From positions 35,500-99,499 of the forward strand of contig DHKO01000045.1 in NCBI GenBank assembly GCA_002404895.1: 64,000 nucleotides of DNA. Direction: 5' to 3'. Below the pieces are notes generated by a model. The model was not told the DNA's origin. It saw nothing but the letters and a program-made list of their open reading frames with translations, and searched no databases. Source of the DNA: Treponema sp. UBA4692 (GTDB lineage: Bacteria > Spirochaetota > Spirochaetia > Treponematales > Treponemataceae). A program made the position numbers and the translations under genes. Shown one piece after another: positions 17,290-26,780 of the stretch; positions within the stretch are counted from its first letter, which is position 1; every line of letters begins with the position of its first letter.

Positions 17290-17336
17290 GCGGCTTGTTT
17301 TTGCATTAAAAAGCAGAATAAGCCGCTGATTTTTTT
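17290..17336 (+). terminator. Intrinsic terminator
   Basis: GCGGCTT (17290-17296) pairs with AAGCCGC (17320-17326); an inner TTTTT/AAAAA pairing extends the stem. It is followed by a T7 run and lies just after the lipoprotein hydrolase. Confidence 0.75.
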
Positions 17337-17479
17337 AATATCCATGTTTTTTTTCTGTCGCTTGAAAGTGTTCTGTTCTCTTTTTCTGGCATTTTTTTTG
17401 ATTGAAATCCGCTTGCGTTTTTTCATTCTCTTGCAAAAACATCATTTTTTCTCTTGATGACTAATTTTTTTGTTTCTTT

Positions 17480-17485
17480 TATAAT
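17480..17485 (+). promoter_or_regulatory. -10 box of SH3 lipoprotein gene
   Basis: TATAAT lies 9 nt upstream of the ATG at 17495, with no Shine-Dalgarno sequence between them. The leader would be at most a few nucleotides. Confidence 0.5.
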
Positions 17486-17494
17486 CTGAAAATT

Positions 17495-18901
17495 ATGAAA
17501 ATTTCAAAGTGCCTTTCCGCGCTTTTTTTCGCGTTGTTTTTGTCTTTGTTTACAGGCTGTTCCGTTTTTTTTAGCGGCTCTCTTGGCTACAGCGTTCTTT
17601 TGTGGAGCAATTCTGAGCATAATGTTCAGGACGGAGCAATTTTAAAAGTCTACATCAAGTCCAATATTTCTCAGGTCTATGTTGTTTCGTTTCCAAAATC
17701 AAAAGAAAAATTTGAAATTCCGCTTTGGCAGATTACCGAGCCTGAGTCAAAAAGAAAAGCTTTGCGCCATCAGGCGAGATTCGCTGAATTTGCGCACACT
17801 TACGCTTCTGTAAAGCTTGACGGTCTTCCAATCCGCGAGGAGGCTGTGAACACTTCAAAGCAGGTTTACCGTTTGCGCGAGGGCGAAATTGTCCGCTGCC
17901 TTTACCGTGGAACTGGCGCAGCTGTAACAAACGGGCATGGAAATATGAGCGGCGAGTGGCTTCGTGTTCTTACAAACACAGGAACATTAGGCTGGTGTTT
18001 TTCGCACAATCTTGAGCTTTTTGAGGCTGGAGTTGATGTTTCGTTCAATCAAAATCATGATGATTCTGAATCTGCCGAGGAAAATTCAGTTGCTCAGGAA
18101 ATTGAAAATCTTGCGTCAAAAAGATGGTATCCTGAAAATTTTGCGGAAATGATAAAAAACCGCAGGATAAATCCTGAAAAAATGAAAGTTGAGTACGGAT
18201 TCGACTTTGGAATTCAGACCACAAGAACAGAAAAAACGGTTGAAAACGGCGAGACTGTTGAAATTGAAGTTCCGATTCCTGCAAGCGAGATTGTCTTGGC
18301 AGGAAAAGCGGTTTATCAAGATGAAAACGGCTCGCTTGAATGGAATTTCTCCGACATCGCAAAAAATTCCAATAATGAATACGAATTCAAGTCTTCAAAT
18401 CTCGTGATGAGCGTTCGCGGCGGCTCGGCGGTTCTTCAGTATATGGAAGGCGGAAAAGTCAAAATCATAAATCTTGTCGCGATTTCTGAGAATATCGGCG
18501 AGCTTGTTCAAAAGGAAATTGAGCGCAGGCAGCAGGAGATTGAAGCGATTTTTGAGGCCGGGCCGGAATTCAAAAGTTCAAGCTACGGAACAATAAAATT
18601 CAGCAGCTTTGATTCTTTGCGCTGGACAGGCTACAGGCTTTTGGTTCCTTCGGTGATTTCAAGAAACGCGGGAGACGATGTTGAAGTTTCAATCGAATAT
18701 TTTATTCCGAACTCGCTGAAATCTTCGTTTGACGGAGTTTTGACGATGAAATTTGAAGGAATGGAAAACAAAATCAATTTCTTCTATAAACTTACCGACA
18801 CCGGCTTGCGCCTTGAAGATGCGTCTCAGGCGGCTTTCCGTGGAGATTTGATTTCCGCGCGCGGCTCAAGCCCGATTGTAATGTTCTTCGAGAAAAAATA
18901 G
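17495..18901 (+). CDS. Lipoprotein with bacterial SH3 domain
   Basis: A 468-residue lipoprotein with signal sequence and lipobox LFTGC (Cys22). Residues ~105-175 look like a bacterial SH3 domain (REEAVNTSKQVYRLREGEIV, then GEWLRVLTNTGTLGWCFSHNLELF), usually a peptidoglycan- or protein-binding module. The remaining ~290 residues are beta-rich and unrecognised. The ABC-F gene starts 9 nt downstream, so the two share a transcript. The protein probably sits on the periplasmic face of a membrane. Confidence 0.75.
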   Translation: MKISKCLSALFFALFLSLFTGCSVFFSGSLGYSVLLWSNSEHNVQDGAILKVYIKSNISQVYVVSFPKSKEKFEIPLWQITEPESKRKALRHQARFAEFAHTYASVKLDGLPIREEAVNTSKQVYRLREGEIVRCLYRGTGAAVTNGHGNMSGEWLRVLTNTGTLGWCFSHNLELFEAGVDVSFNQNHDDSESAEENSVAQEIENLASKRWYPENFAEMIKNRRINPEKMKVEYGFDFGIQTTRTEKTVENGETVEIEVPIPASEIVLAGKAVYQDENGSLEWNFSDIAKNSNNEYEFKSSNLVMSVRGGSAVLQYMEGGKVKIINLVAISENIGELVQKEIERRQQEIEAIFEAGPEFKSSSYGTIKFSSFDSLRWTGYRLLVPSVISRNAGDDVEVSIEYFIPNSLKSSFDGVLTMKFEGMENKINFFYKLTDTGLRLEDASQAAFRGDLISARGSSPIVMFFEKK

Positions 18902-18910
18902 GAAAATTTT

Positions 18911-20872
18911 ATGGCATTTGTACAGTTTTCGCAGGTTTCGCTTGCGTTTGGCGACCGCGATATTTTGAAAAAAGTTTCTGTGAATCTTGCGAAAGGAAGC
19001 AAGGCGGCTCTTACTGGAGCAAACGGAACTGGAAAATCGACTTTGATAAAAGTTATGGCGGGGCTTATTCAGCCTGACGAAGGAACTCGTTCCGCTTCAA
19101 AAGATGCAAGAATCGCTTATCTTCCGCAGAGCGGGCTTACTCACCACGGCTGCTCGCTTCGGGAGGAGGCGGACAAGGCTTTTTCATTCGGCTACGGGCT
19201 TATGGAAGAGCTGGACAAAATCGGCGACGAGCTTAAATCTGGAAACGGAAATCAGAATGCGCTTTTGGAACGCCACGACAAAATCTTGAACGAGCTTGAA
19301 GATTCCGGCTGGAACCGAAGAAGCGCGATGGCTGAGCAAGTTTTGACAGGTCTTGGCTTTTCGCATAATGACTTGGACCGCGCCTGCGAGGAATTTTCGG
19401 GCGGCTGGCAGATGAGAATCGCGCTTGCAAAGGCTTTGATGGTCAATCCTGATATTTTGCTTTTGGACGAGCCTACAAACTATCTTGATATTGACGCGCG
19501 CGGCTGGCTTGAAAACTTTTTGGGCAATTTTAAGGGCGGATTCTTGCTTGTGTCGCACGACCGCTATTTTCTTGACCACACGATAAACGAGGTTTACGAG
19601 CTTTTCAACGGCGAACTTCACCGTTATCCCGGAAATTTCACTCATTATGAGAAAGTCCGCGAGGTGGAGCTTGAAACTTTAATCAAGGAATACGAAAAAC
19701 AGCAGGAAGAAATTCAGCATCTGCAGGAATTTATCGACAGATTCCGCTACAAGGCGACAAAGGCGATTCAGGCTCAGGAACGGCAGAAAATGCTCGACAA
19801 AATTCTTGAGCATGAAATCGTGATTCCTGAAAGCCTGAAGAAAATTCATTTTAAATTTCCGCCGGCTCCTCATTCAGGCCGCTTGGTCGCAACTTTGAGC
19901 GGAATCACAAAATCTTATGACGGAAAGCGAAACGTTCTTGAAAATCTTGACTTGGTTGTGGAAAACGGCGACAGGCTTGTTGTTGCAGGTCATAACGGAG
20001 CTGGAAAATCGACTTTGCTCAGAATTATCGCTGGTGTTGACGAGAATTTTCAGGGCGAAGTGAAATTTGGGACTGGCGTTTCTGTTGGATATTTCAGTCA
20101 GGACAACGCGGAAACTTTGAAGGGCAGCGCGACAATTCTTGAAACGATTGAAAATGAAGCTCCGCTGGAGCTTGTTCCGAAAGTGCGCGATATGCTCGGC
20201 GCGTTCTTGTTCCGTGGAGACGACGTTTTTAAAAGCCTTGACGTGCTTTCAGGCGGCGAAAAGGCGAGAGTCGCGCTTTTGAAGCTTCTGCTCCGTCCTG
20301 TAAATCTTCTGATTCTTGACGAGCCGACTAACCATCTTGATATGCACTCGAAAGACGTTCTTCTTGATGCGTTAAAGGATTTTGGCGGAACTGTGATTTT
20401 TGTTTCTCACGACCGAGGATTTATCGAAGACTTGTCAACGCGCGTTCTTGAGCTTAAGCCCGGCCAGCACCGGATTTTTCCCGGCGACTACAAATATTAT
20501 ATGCAGCGTCTTGAGGATGAGGCGAACGGAATTGTTTCTGTCTTAGATTCTTCGGCAACAGTTAATGAATCGGAAAATAGTTCAGAAGATTCTGATTCAA
20601 AATCTCAGGCGAAACTTAGCTGGGAAGAGCGGAAAAAGTTTGAGGCGGAAAAGCGGAAAGCAGAAAAAGCTGTGAAAACGCTCGAAGACGAAATCTTGAA
20701 GACTGAAAGCGAAAAAAAAGAAGAAGAGAACAAAATGGCGAATCCTGATGTTTACTCGAACGGCGAAAAAGCGAAAGCAGTCCAGAAAAAAATCGAGGAG
20801 CTTTCTGCAAGGCTCGACGATTTGAACGAAAAATGGATGGAAGCCGCTGACGCTCTCGAAAAATTCAATTGA
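18911..20872 (+). CDS. ABC-F family ATPase (ribosome-associated, Uup/EttA-like)
   Basis: A soluble protein of 653 residues with two ABC ATPase domains and no membrane part. Domain 1 has Walker A GANGTGKST (36-44), signature FSGGWQMR and Walker B DILLLDEPTNYLD. Domain 2 has GHNGAGKST, LSGGEKAR and LLILDEPTNHLD. Between them is the charged linker of ABC-F proteins (LIKEYEKQQEEIQHLQEF), and a C-terminal coiled coil (~560-653) resembles Uup. ABC-F proteins act on the ribosome E site; whether this one aids translation or gives antibiotic resistance is open. Confidence 0.92.
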   Translation: MAFVQFSQVSLAFGDRDILKKVSVNLAKGSKAALTGANGTGKSTLIKVMAGLIQPDEGTRSASKDARIAYLPQSGLTHHGCSLREEADKAFSFGYGLMEELDKIGDELKSGNGNQNALLERHDKILNELEDSGWNRRSAMAEQVLTGLGFSHNDLDRACEEFSGGWQMRIALAKALMVNPDILLLDEPTNYLDIDARGWLENFLGNFKGGFLLVSHDRYFLDHTINEVYELFNGELHRYPGNFTHYEKVREVELETLIKEYEKQQEEIQHLQEFIDRFRYKATKAIQAQERQKMLDKILEHEIVIPESLKKIHFKFPPAPHSGRLVATLSGITKSYDGKRNVLENLDLVVENGDRLVVAGHNGAGKSTLLRIIAGVDENFQGEVKFGTGVSVGYFSQDNAETLKGSATILETIENEAPLELVPKVRDMLGAFLFRGDDVFKSLDVLSGGEKARVALLKLLLRPVNLLILDEPTNHLDMHSKDVLLDALKDFGGTVIFVSHDRGFIEDLSTRVLELKPGQHRIFPGDYKYYMQRLEDEANGIVSVLDSSATVNESENSSEDSDSKSQAKLSWEERKKFEAEKRKAEKAVKTLEDEILKTESEKKEEENKMANPDVYSNGEKAKAVQKKIEELSARLDDLNEKWMEAADALEKFN

Positions 20873-20958
20873 CAAAAAACAGCGGAAAATATTTCTGAAA
20901 ATCTTGAAGTTTTGTTTGAAAATTCGTTTGCCTGAAAATTTGTCAGAATAAAAAATCT

Positions 20959-20987
20959 TTGACAAATGAAACAAGCGGCCTCAATAT
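20959..20987 (+). promoter_or_regulatory. galM promoter
   Basis: TTGACA (20959-20964), a 17-bp spacer and CAATAT (20982-20987). The ATG at 20994 is 6 nt beyond the -10, again leaving almost no leader. Confidence 0.65.
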
Positions 20988-20993
20988 TGAATG

Positions 20994-22082
20994 ATGACAA
21001 TTTCTGAATTTTTTCTGAACGGAGACGCAAGCTGTATCAACGCAAACAACGGCAATGAAAAAGGCTGCGAAATCGAAAAGATAAAAGGCTGGACTGTTTC
21101 AAACGGAACAGTGAGCTTTTCTGCAATCGAATTTGGCTGCACGATAACAAATCTTTTTGTTCCTGATAAAAACGGGCGAAAAATTGATGTGCTGCTCGGA
21201 TTTGATGATTTTGACGGCTGGAAAAACGGAACTGCCTCGCACAATGCTGTTGTCGGGCGGTTCGCAAACAGAATCGGCGGAGCTTCGTTTGTTCTTGATG
21301 GGAAAAAATATTCACTCGACAAGAATGACGGCGAAAATTGTCTTCACGGCGGATTTTTTCGCTACGAAAAGCAGTTTTGGAATGGCAAGCCGTTTGAAAA
21401 CGCAAACGAGACTGGAATTATTTTTACGCGGACAAGTCCCAACGGCGAGCAGAATTTTCCGGGAAATCTGAAAATAAAAGTCGTTTACACTTTGAATGAA
21501 AAAAATCAGCTAAAAATTGAATATTTTGCCGAAACAGACGCTCCGACTCCTGTAAATTTGACGAACCACGCGTATTTTAACTTGAACGGCAAGGGCGACA
21601 TTTTAGACCATGAAGTTTTTCTTGACTGTGAAAAAATCCTGAAAATAAAAAATATGATTCCGACAGGAGGTTTTGTTGATGTTTCGCGTCCCGAAAACAA
21701 GGCTTTTGACTTTAGAAAGCCGAAAAAAATCCGCGAGGATTTTGACGCTGTAAAAGCAGATTCCTCAACGCGCGGCTACGACCATTGCTTTGTTACAAAG
21801 GCTTGCGAGACAAAAACTGTTTTTGCAGGTTTTTGCAAAAGCGAAAATTCCGGAATCAAGATGAATATTTTCACAAACCAGCGCGGAATTCAGCTTTATA
21901 CTGGGAACTGGCTCTGCTGCAAAGGAAAAAACGGCGGAACTCAGAGCGCGCAAAGCGGAATTTGCTTTGAGGCGGAGCGTTTTCCAGATTCTATGAACCA
22001 CGAAAATTTTCCGAGCTGTATTTTGCTTCCCGGAGAAGAATATCATCAGATTACGGTTTATGAATTTGAATCGGAATTTTAA
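20994..22082 (+). CDS. galM: Aldose 1-epimerase (mutarotase)
   Basis: Interconverts alpha and beta anomers of galactose/glucose ahead of GalK. The 362-residue protein has family motifs VVGRFANRIGGA (substrate Arg), NCLHGG with the first catalytic His, LTNHAYFNL with the second, and a C-terminal Glu in GICFEAERFPDS. Two in-frame ATGs (20991, 20994) are possible; the second better fits the promoter spacing. galK follows after about 150 bp. Confidence 0.92.
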   Translation: MTISEFFLNGDASCINANNGNEKGCEIEKIKGWTVSNGTVSFSAIEFGCTITNLFVPDKNGRKIDVLLGFDDFDGWKNGTASHNAVVGRFANRIGGASFVLDGKKYSLDKNDGENCLHGGFFRYEKQFWNGKPFENANETGIIFTRTSPNGEQNFPGNLKIKVVYTLNEKNQLKIEYFAETDAPTPVNLTNHAYFNLNGKGDILDHEVFLDCEKILKIKNMIPTGGFVDVSRPENKAFDFRKPKKIREDFDAVKADSSTRGYDHCFVTKACETKTVFAGFCKSENSGIKMNIFTNQRGIQLYTGNWLCCKGKNGGTQSAQSGICFEAERFPDSMNHENFPSCILLPGEEYHQITVYEFESEF

Positions 22083-22232
22083 GAAAATCGGAGATTTTGA
22101 ATCTTGAAAAATGAATCTTTTTGAAAAGCAGCCTGCGGCAAATTGAAATTAAATTGCAAAAAAATGCTTGGCATAAAATCGCTTTGAAAGAAAACGAAAT
22201 GAAATTTTGAAAATCAAAAAATGGAGAAAAAT

Positions 22233-23426
22233 ATGAATTCACTTACAAAAAAAGAATATTCGCCTGAAGAGCTTCTTGACGGCTTTTTGAAAATGTACGG
22301 CGGAAACAAGGAAAGAGTGCGGATTTTTTCTTCGCCGGCCCGAATCAACATAATTGGCGAGCATATCGACTTCAACGGCGGAAAAGTTTTTCCTGCCTGC
22401 ATAAACCGTTGCCTTTATCTTGCGGTGCGAAAGCGCGCGGACTCAAAAATCTTCTATAATGATATGAGATTTCCAGGAAGCTTTGAATTTGACGTGAACG
22501 ATAATTTTTCCTACGACAAAAAAAATGACTACGCGAATTATCTGAACGGAATTTTAAGCCAGCTTAAAGAAAAAGGATACAATTTTCCTTGCGGATTTGA
22601 GATTTTGATGGCTTCGAATATTCCTGCTGGCGGCGGAATCTCGTCTTCATCGGCTTTGGAGTGCGGATTTGCGTTTGCGGTCAGCGAGATTTTCGGATTC
22701 AACTTAAGCCGTGTGGAAATTGCAAAGCTCGGTCAGATGAGCGAGCATCGCTTTATGAACGTGAACTGCGGAATCATGGACCAGTTTATAATTGCGACGG
22801 GAAAGAAAGACACGGCGGAAATGCTCGACTGCGCGACTTTGAATTTTGATTACGTTCCTTTGAATCTTGGAGATTATAAATTTATCGTGATGAACACAAA
22901 CAAAGTCCGAAAGCTCACAGATTCAAAATACAACGAGCGGCGGGGCGAATGTGAAAGCGCGCTAAAAATTTTGCAGGAAAACGGAATTAAAATAAAGAAT
23001 CTTTGCGACTTGACCACGGAAGAATGGAAAAAATGCAAATCTCTTATAAAAGATGAAAAATTTCAAAAACGGGCTGAACATTGCGTTGAAGAAAACGCTC
23101 GTGTTTTGGAGGCTGCAAATGCTTTGAAAAGCAATGACTTGAAAAAACTCGGAGAGTTGATGAATGAAAGCCACAAATCTTTGCGCGACAAATACGAGGT
23201 GAGCGGAATTGAGCTTGACACGCTTGCTCAAAGCGCGTGGAATCAAGAAGGCTGCATCGGAGCCAGAATGACGGGCGCAGGATTCGGCGGCTGCGCAATC
23301 GCGCTTGTTCAAAAAGATAAAATCGATTCATTCATCGAAAATGTCCAGTCGCTTTACACAGAAAAAATCGGCTATCCGGCAGGATTTTTCGCGTGCGAGT
23401 CTGGAGACGGCGTAAAGGAAATATGA
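22233..23426 (+). CDS. galK: Galactokinase
   Basis: Phosphorylates galactose to galactose-1-phosphate (GHMP kinase). Motifs are the galactose-binding SPARINIIGEHIDFNGG, the ATP loop PAGGGISSSSALE, catalytic Asp in NCGIMDQF, and motif 3 RMTGAGFGGCAIAL. I chose ATG 22233, which has GGAG 6 nt upstream, over the in-frame ATG 12 nt earlier. galM precedes it; galE is 23 kb away and no galT is in the window. Confidence 0.94.
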   Translation: MNSLTKKEYSPEELLDGFLKMYGGNKERVRIFSSPARINIIGEHIDFNGGKVFPACINRCLYLAVRKRADSKIFYNDMRFPGSFEFDVNDNFSYDKKNDYANYLNGILSQLKEKGYNFPCGFEILMASNIPAGGGISSSSALECGFAFAVSEIFGFNLSRVEIAKLGQMSEHRFMNVNCGIMDQFIIATGKKDTAEMLDCATLNFDYVPLNLGDYKFIVMNTNKVRKLTDSKYNERRGECESALKILQENGIKIKNLCDLTTEEWKKCKSLIKDEKFQKRAEHCVEENARVLEAANALKSNDLKKLGELMNESHKSLRDKYEVSGIELDTLAQSAWNQEGCIGARMTGAGFGGCAIALVQKDKIDSFIENVQSLYTEKIGYPAGFFACESGDGVKEI

Positions 23427-23508
23427 TAAAAATAATAGGGCTTGCGGCTAAGTTAAAATCGTGCATTTGGAACTTGCCAAAGCCAGCTTTGCATTTTGCA
23501 GGGAATTT

Positions 23509-23523
23509 TGTGATTTTATCACA
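23509..23523 (+). promoter_or_regulatory. CRP-like palindrome upstream of metalloprotease
   Basis: TGTGA-TTTTA-TCACA resembles a CRP/FNR-type operator but with a 5-nt rather than 6-nt spacer. It lies 34 bp upstream of the metalloprotease start. A double cNMP-binding protein is encoded at 47696-48934. The link is conjecture. Confidence 0.4.
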
Positions 23524-23557
23524 TTCTGATAAATAAAAATTAGGAGACTGTTTTAAA

Positions 23558-25541
23558 ATGGATTCAAAAATTGAATCAAAGGCAAAATTAGAAAAATCTG
23601 GAAAATCGGATAAACCGAAGAGAACAAAAAAAGCCAAAAATGTTCTGAAAATTGCGGCGTTTTTGTTTCCGCTGATTTTCAGTGGCTGCGATTTTTCTTC
23701 TGCTGGCGAGGTTTTAGACGCGATTCTTGGCGGAAATGTTTCAGCCAAGGAAACTGCCTCTTGGAATTACGATTCAAAAAGGCCTGTTCATCTTGTAACA
23801 AGCGATGTCTTGACTCTGAATATTTCTGGCGACCTTTCCGGGAAAAATCTGTATTTGGTTCAGGTGAATCCGACGAGCAGCATAATTTCCTCAGGCAATT
23901 TAAGAACTGTTGTAAATTCAAAAAGCCTTTCTTCTTCCGCAAATAGTGCATTTCCTTTGAATAGTTCGCATTTAATGGGGGGGGGGTAACAGTTTAGCGG
24001 CTGATTTTTCCGACTTTAACGAGACGGATTTATCAGAATTGCTTGAAAATGAATCTTCCTTTAAATACAAGCATTTCATCGGAGAAGAACTTCCTGGGCT
24101 GCGCCGCTCTTCATCTTCGAGATTTGCTTCTCAAAGTCTTTCGTCCGTTTCTGCGAATTCTTCAATCGCGGAAAAAACTTGGAATATCGGCGATAAAAAA
24201 TCAGTTTACGTTGACACAGACAGCGCAATGTCAACTTTCAGCAAGAAAAGCGCGACTTTGAGGGCGAAAAGCGGCAGCTGTTACGTCTGGATTGTTGACG
24301 ATTACTTTTCTGAGTCCGCTGGCGGCGACAAAGCCGGAACTGAAATCGCAGAAAAATACGCTGAAAAATTCGAGGAAATGTATCCTTACATCACAAAAGT
24401 TTTTGGTGACGAGTCAAATAAAATCATAAATCTTTCTTCGGACAAAATCGACGATATAAAAACTTTGAGCGACACTGGCGAGAAAATAAATATCGTTGTT
24501 TACGACATCGGGGACGACTACGGAAAATCTTCCCAAACCGGCGTTGCAGGCTATTTTTACTCAAAAGATTATTATTACGCTTCGCCTGCGTACTTGGCTT
24601 TGAATTCTAGTTATGAACTTGTCGAAAAGTCGAATGTCGGAAAATATTTTTATATTGATTCCGTTTATGCGAATTCTGATTTTGATGACACGATTTCAAC
24701 TTTGGCGCATGAATTTCAGCATATGGTCAATTTTAACCAGAAAAATATGGCTTCTCTAAAATCGGTTCTTGCTGGAACTTCCTCAAAAACGCTTTCGCCT
24801 GACTCAAACTACAACGAAATGCTTTCTATGCTTTGCGAGGATATGATGCAGGAAAAGCTTGGGCTTGAAGATTATGCGTCTCCGAAGAACAGAATTCAGA
24901 CTTTCAACGCTTATTACAGTTTGTCTGGAATGAGAGAGTATAGAAATGATGAAAATTCCGTGCTTTCTTACTGCACTGCGTATGCGTTTGGCTCGTGGCT
25001 TTCGCGTCAATACGGCGGCGCGGCTTTAGTCAAAGAGATTTCAACAAATTCTTATGACGGAAACGACTCGATTGTGAACGCGGTCAACAAAGTGAACGGA
25101 ACTTCAAAAACGTTTGATGACTTGTTTGCGGAATTTACGGTTGCGGTAACGGGAATTTCTTCTTCGCATAGTTCAGTTTACACGCACAATCAAAATGCGG
25201 CGAAAAGCATTTCTTGCAATTCTTATTATTATCCGATGAAAGCTTTTGACTTGTGGAGCCGTGATTCTGTCGTTTATGAAAATGCCGGCTCCAAATACGT
25301 TTACAGTTTCAGTCTTGAAAACACAGAATTTCAGACAAAAATGAACAGCTACAAATATTCGCTTTACGATTTTAACGGGCCTTTTGTGTTTTCCAATTAT
25401 GTTTCTGGCGTGGACTTACGTCCAGAATATGGAATGATAGTCCGCGGAATAGGAAAATACGGCTCGAATGTAACTTCCGACACGCTCACATTCTCGTCTT
25501 CTGGAGCTTCAGGGCTTTATTTGTACGTTGTGATTCAGTAA
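23558..25541 (+). CDS. M30 (hyicolysin-like) lipoprotein metalloprotease, split at a G10 tract (probable phase-OFF allele)
   Basis: Two adjacent frames form one gene. Part 1 (23558-23989) has a Lys-rich N-terminus, signal segment and lipobox LIFSGC. It ends MGGG-stop right after ten Gs at 23977-23986. Part 2 (open from 23976 to 25541) is a peptidase with zinc motif HEFQH at 24708-24722 (STLAHEFQHMVNF) and a downstream helix SMLCEDMMQEKLG carrying a probable third ligand. Nine Gs (or twelve) join them into a ~660-residue lipoprotein; ten or eleven do not. Part 2 shows no decay, which argues for a switchable or miscalled homopolymer rather than an old pseudogene. AGGAG precedes the ATG. It is probably a surface or periplasmic protease. 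Confidence 0.85.
23977..23986 (+). repeat. Poly-G tract (G10), slippage site
   Basis: Ten consecutive Gs inside the metalloprotease coding region, beginning with the G of an in-frame ATG codon. Its length decides the downstream frame. Confidence 0.97.
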
Positions 25542-25554
25542 GAGTGGCAAAACT

Positions 25555-25570
25555 CGTCATTCTGAATTTA
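25555..25570. repeat. Dispersed CGTCATTCTGAATTT copy
   Basis: Short copy of the GTCATTCTGAA family right after the metalloprotease stop codon. Confidence 0.6.
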
Positions 25571-25640
25571 AGGCGAGCGGAAAACTGCTTGATTTCAAAA
25601 GTTATATTTTCAGAATTTTCATTAAAAATTGCATTGAAGT

Positions 25641-25860
25641 TTCGGCGCGATGCCGAAAAGAACTTTTCATATTTGCAGTCGGTGCGATGCCGAATTTATG
25701 ATTTCTTTAAAATGACGCTTGGCAAAACGCCGAAAGCTGAAAATTCAAGAAAACGCGAATCGGCGTCATGCCGAATCAAGAAAATTGTAGAAAACAGCAA
25801 TCGGCGCGGAGCCGAAGTTCCGCTTTTTCAAAAAACGGCTTTCGGCAAAATGCCGAAAGC
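25641..25860. repeat. Six-unit array of TCGGC-N5-GCCGA hairpins, ~41-bp period
   Basis: Stem-loops with 5-nt loops begin (at the TCGGC or equivalent) at 25642, 25679, 25719, 25760, 25801 and 25842, spaced 37, 40, 41, 41 and 41 bp. Loops are GCGAT, GCGAT, AAAAC, GTCAT, GCGGA and AAAAT. The last stem is 9 bp (GCTTTCGGC/GCCGAAAGC). The intervening 22-26 bp are A-rich and not alike. A 122-codon frame crosses the array, but the units alternate frame, so it is not coding. The array fills the gap between the convergent metalloprotease and MCP genes. Confidence 0.85.
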
Positions 25861-25882
25861 GCCGCAAATTGTTTTCCTCTTT

Positions 25883-26749
25883 TTACTGCATATCCTCAAA
25901 AACGGCTTTTAGCTCGTAGACAAACGAGTAAAGGTCGTTAAAAAGCATTTCGTTCTTTGAGGCGCAGTCGCCGAACAGCTTCAGGCTTGCCGCGTTGTTC
26001 TGCTCCATTTCCGAAATGCTTTCAAGAACATTTTCAATCTCGTCCGCGTTTGATTCTACCAAAGAATTTATTCCGCTCACGCTCTGGTTGTTCATCTGCT
26101 TGACGTTTTCAAAACGCTGCATTGTGGCTTGCGCTTCGTCAGAAAGTCTTTTCAAATTTTCCGAATTTTCCTTCGTGAGCTTTTCAAGATTCGTGATTGA
26201 GTCCGCCAAAGTGTCAACATTCCGCTTGATTTCCTCGGAAGTCTTGTCCGTGTCGCCTGAAAGTTTTTTGACCTCGTTCGCGATAACCCGGAATCCTTTT
26301 CCCGCGTTTCCTGCCCGCGCCGCCTCAATTGACGCGTTGAAAGAAAGAAGATTCGTCTGCTGCGAGATGTTCTGAATGTCATTTATCTGGCTGCTGATTT
26401 TTTTTGCCTGCGAGATAAGGCTTTTGAACTGTTCCTCGTACTGCCGCTGCTCGGAGTCGATTTTGTCGATTGAAGAGCGGAGACCTTGTATTGCTAAAGT
26501 GATTTCGTCAAGACGCTGAATGTTCTGGACCGCGTTTTCTGAAATCTCCTTTGTCTTTGCGCCCATCGCCTTTGTGCCTTCTTTCAAGTGCGCCATCGCT
26601 TCACGCTGGTTCTGCGCCGCTTTTTGCTGGCTTGCGCGGCTTTCAAGGTATTCTCGCAAGAATTCTCCGCCGATTGCGTCTTTTGCAAGATAATCAATCA
26701 AAGTCTCAACAAGTTTTTTTCCGCTTTTTACAAGATTTGTCTGTTCCAT
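25883..26749 (-). CDS. Soluble methyl-accepting chemotaxis-type signalling protein
   Basis: 288 residues with no transmembrane segment or HAMP. The protein is mostly the coiled-coil MCP signalling domain, with a hairpin tip resembling the CheA/CheW-binding site ([32 protein letters not shown]). The first ~70 residues may hold a small input region. AAGGA precedes the ATG. The FIST sensor gene ends 31 nt upstream on the same strand. I infer that FIST binds a small ligand and this protein passes the signal to the chemotaxis or another CheA pathway. Confidence 0.88.
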   Translation of the reverse strand: MEQTNLVKSGKKLVETLIDYLAKDAIGGEFLREYLESRASQQKAAQNQREAMAHLKEGTKAMGAKTKEISENAVQNIQRLDEITLAIQGLRSSIDKIDSEQRQYEEQFKSLISQAKKISSQINDIQNISQQTNLLSFNASIEAARAGNAGKGFRVIANEVKKLSGDTDKTSEEIKRNVDTLADSITNLEKLTKENSENLKRLSDEAQATMQRFENVKQMNNQSVSGINSLVESNADEIENVLESISEMEQNNAASLKLFGDCASKNEMLFNDLYSFVYELKAVFEDMQ

Positions 26750-26780
26750 TTTATGAATCCTTTTTTGCTGGCAAACGGAT

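Noticed and set aside
25641..25860. CRISPR array
   Set aside because: Repeats are only ~15 bp, palindromic and imperfect, and spacers are A-rich; no cas genes are in the window.
25544..25912. A 122-codon open frame across the hairpin array
   Set aside because: Repeat units fall in alternating frames, composition is unlike a protein, and it overlaps the 3' end of the MCP gene.
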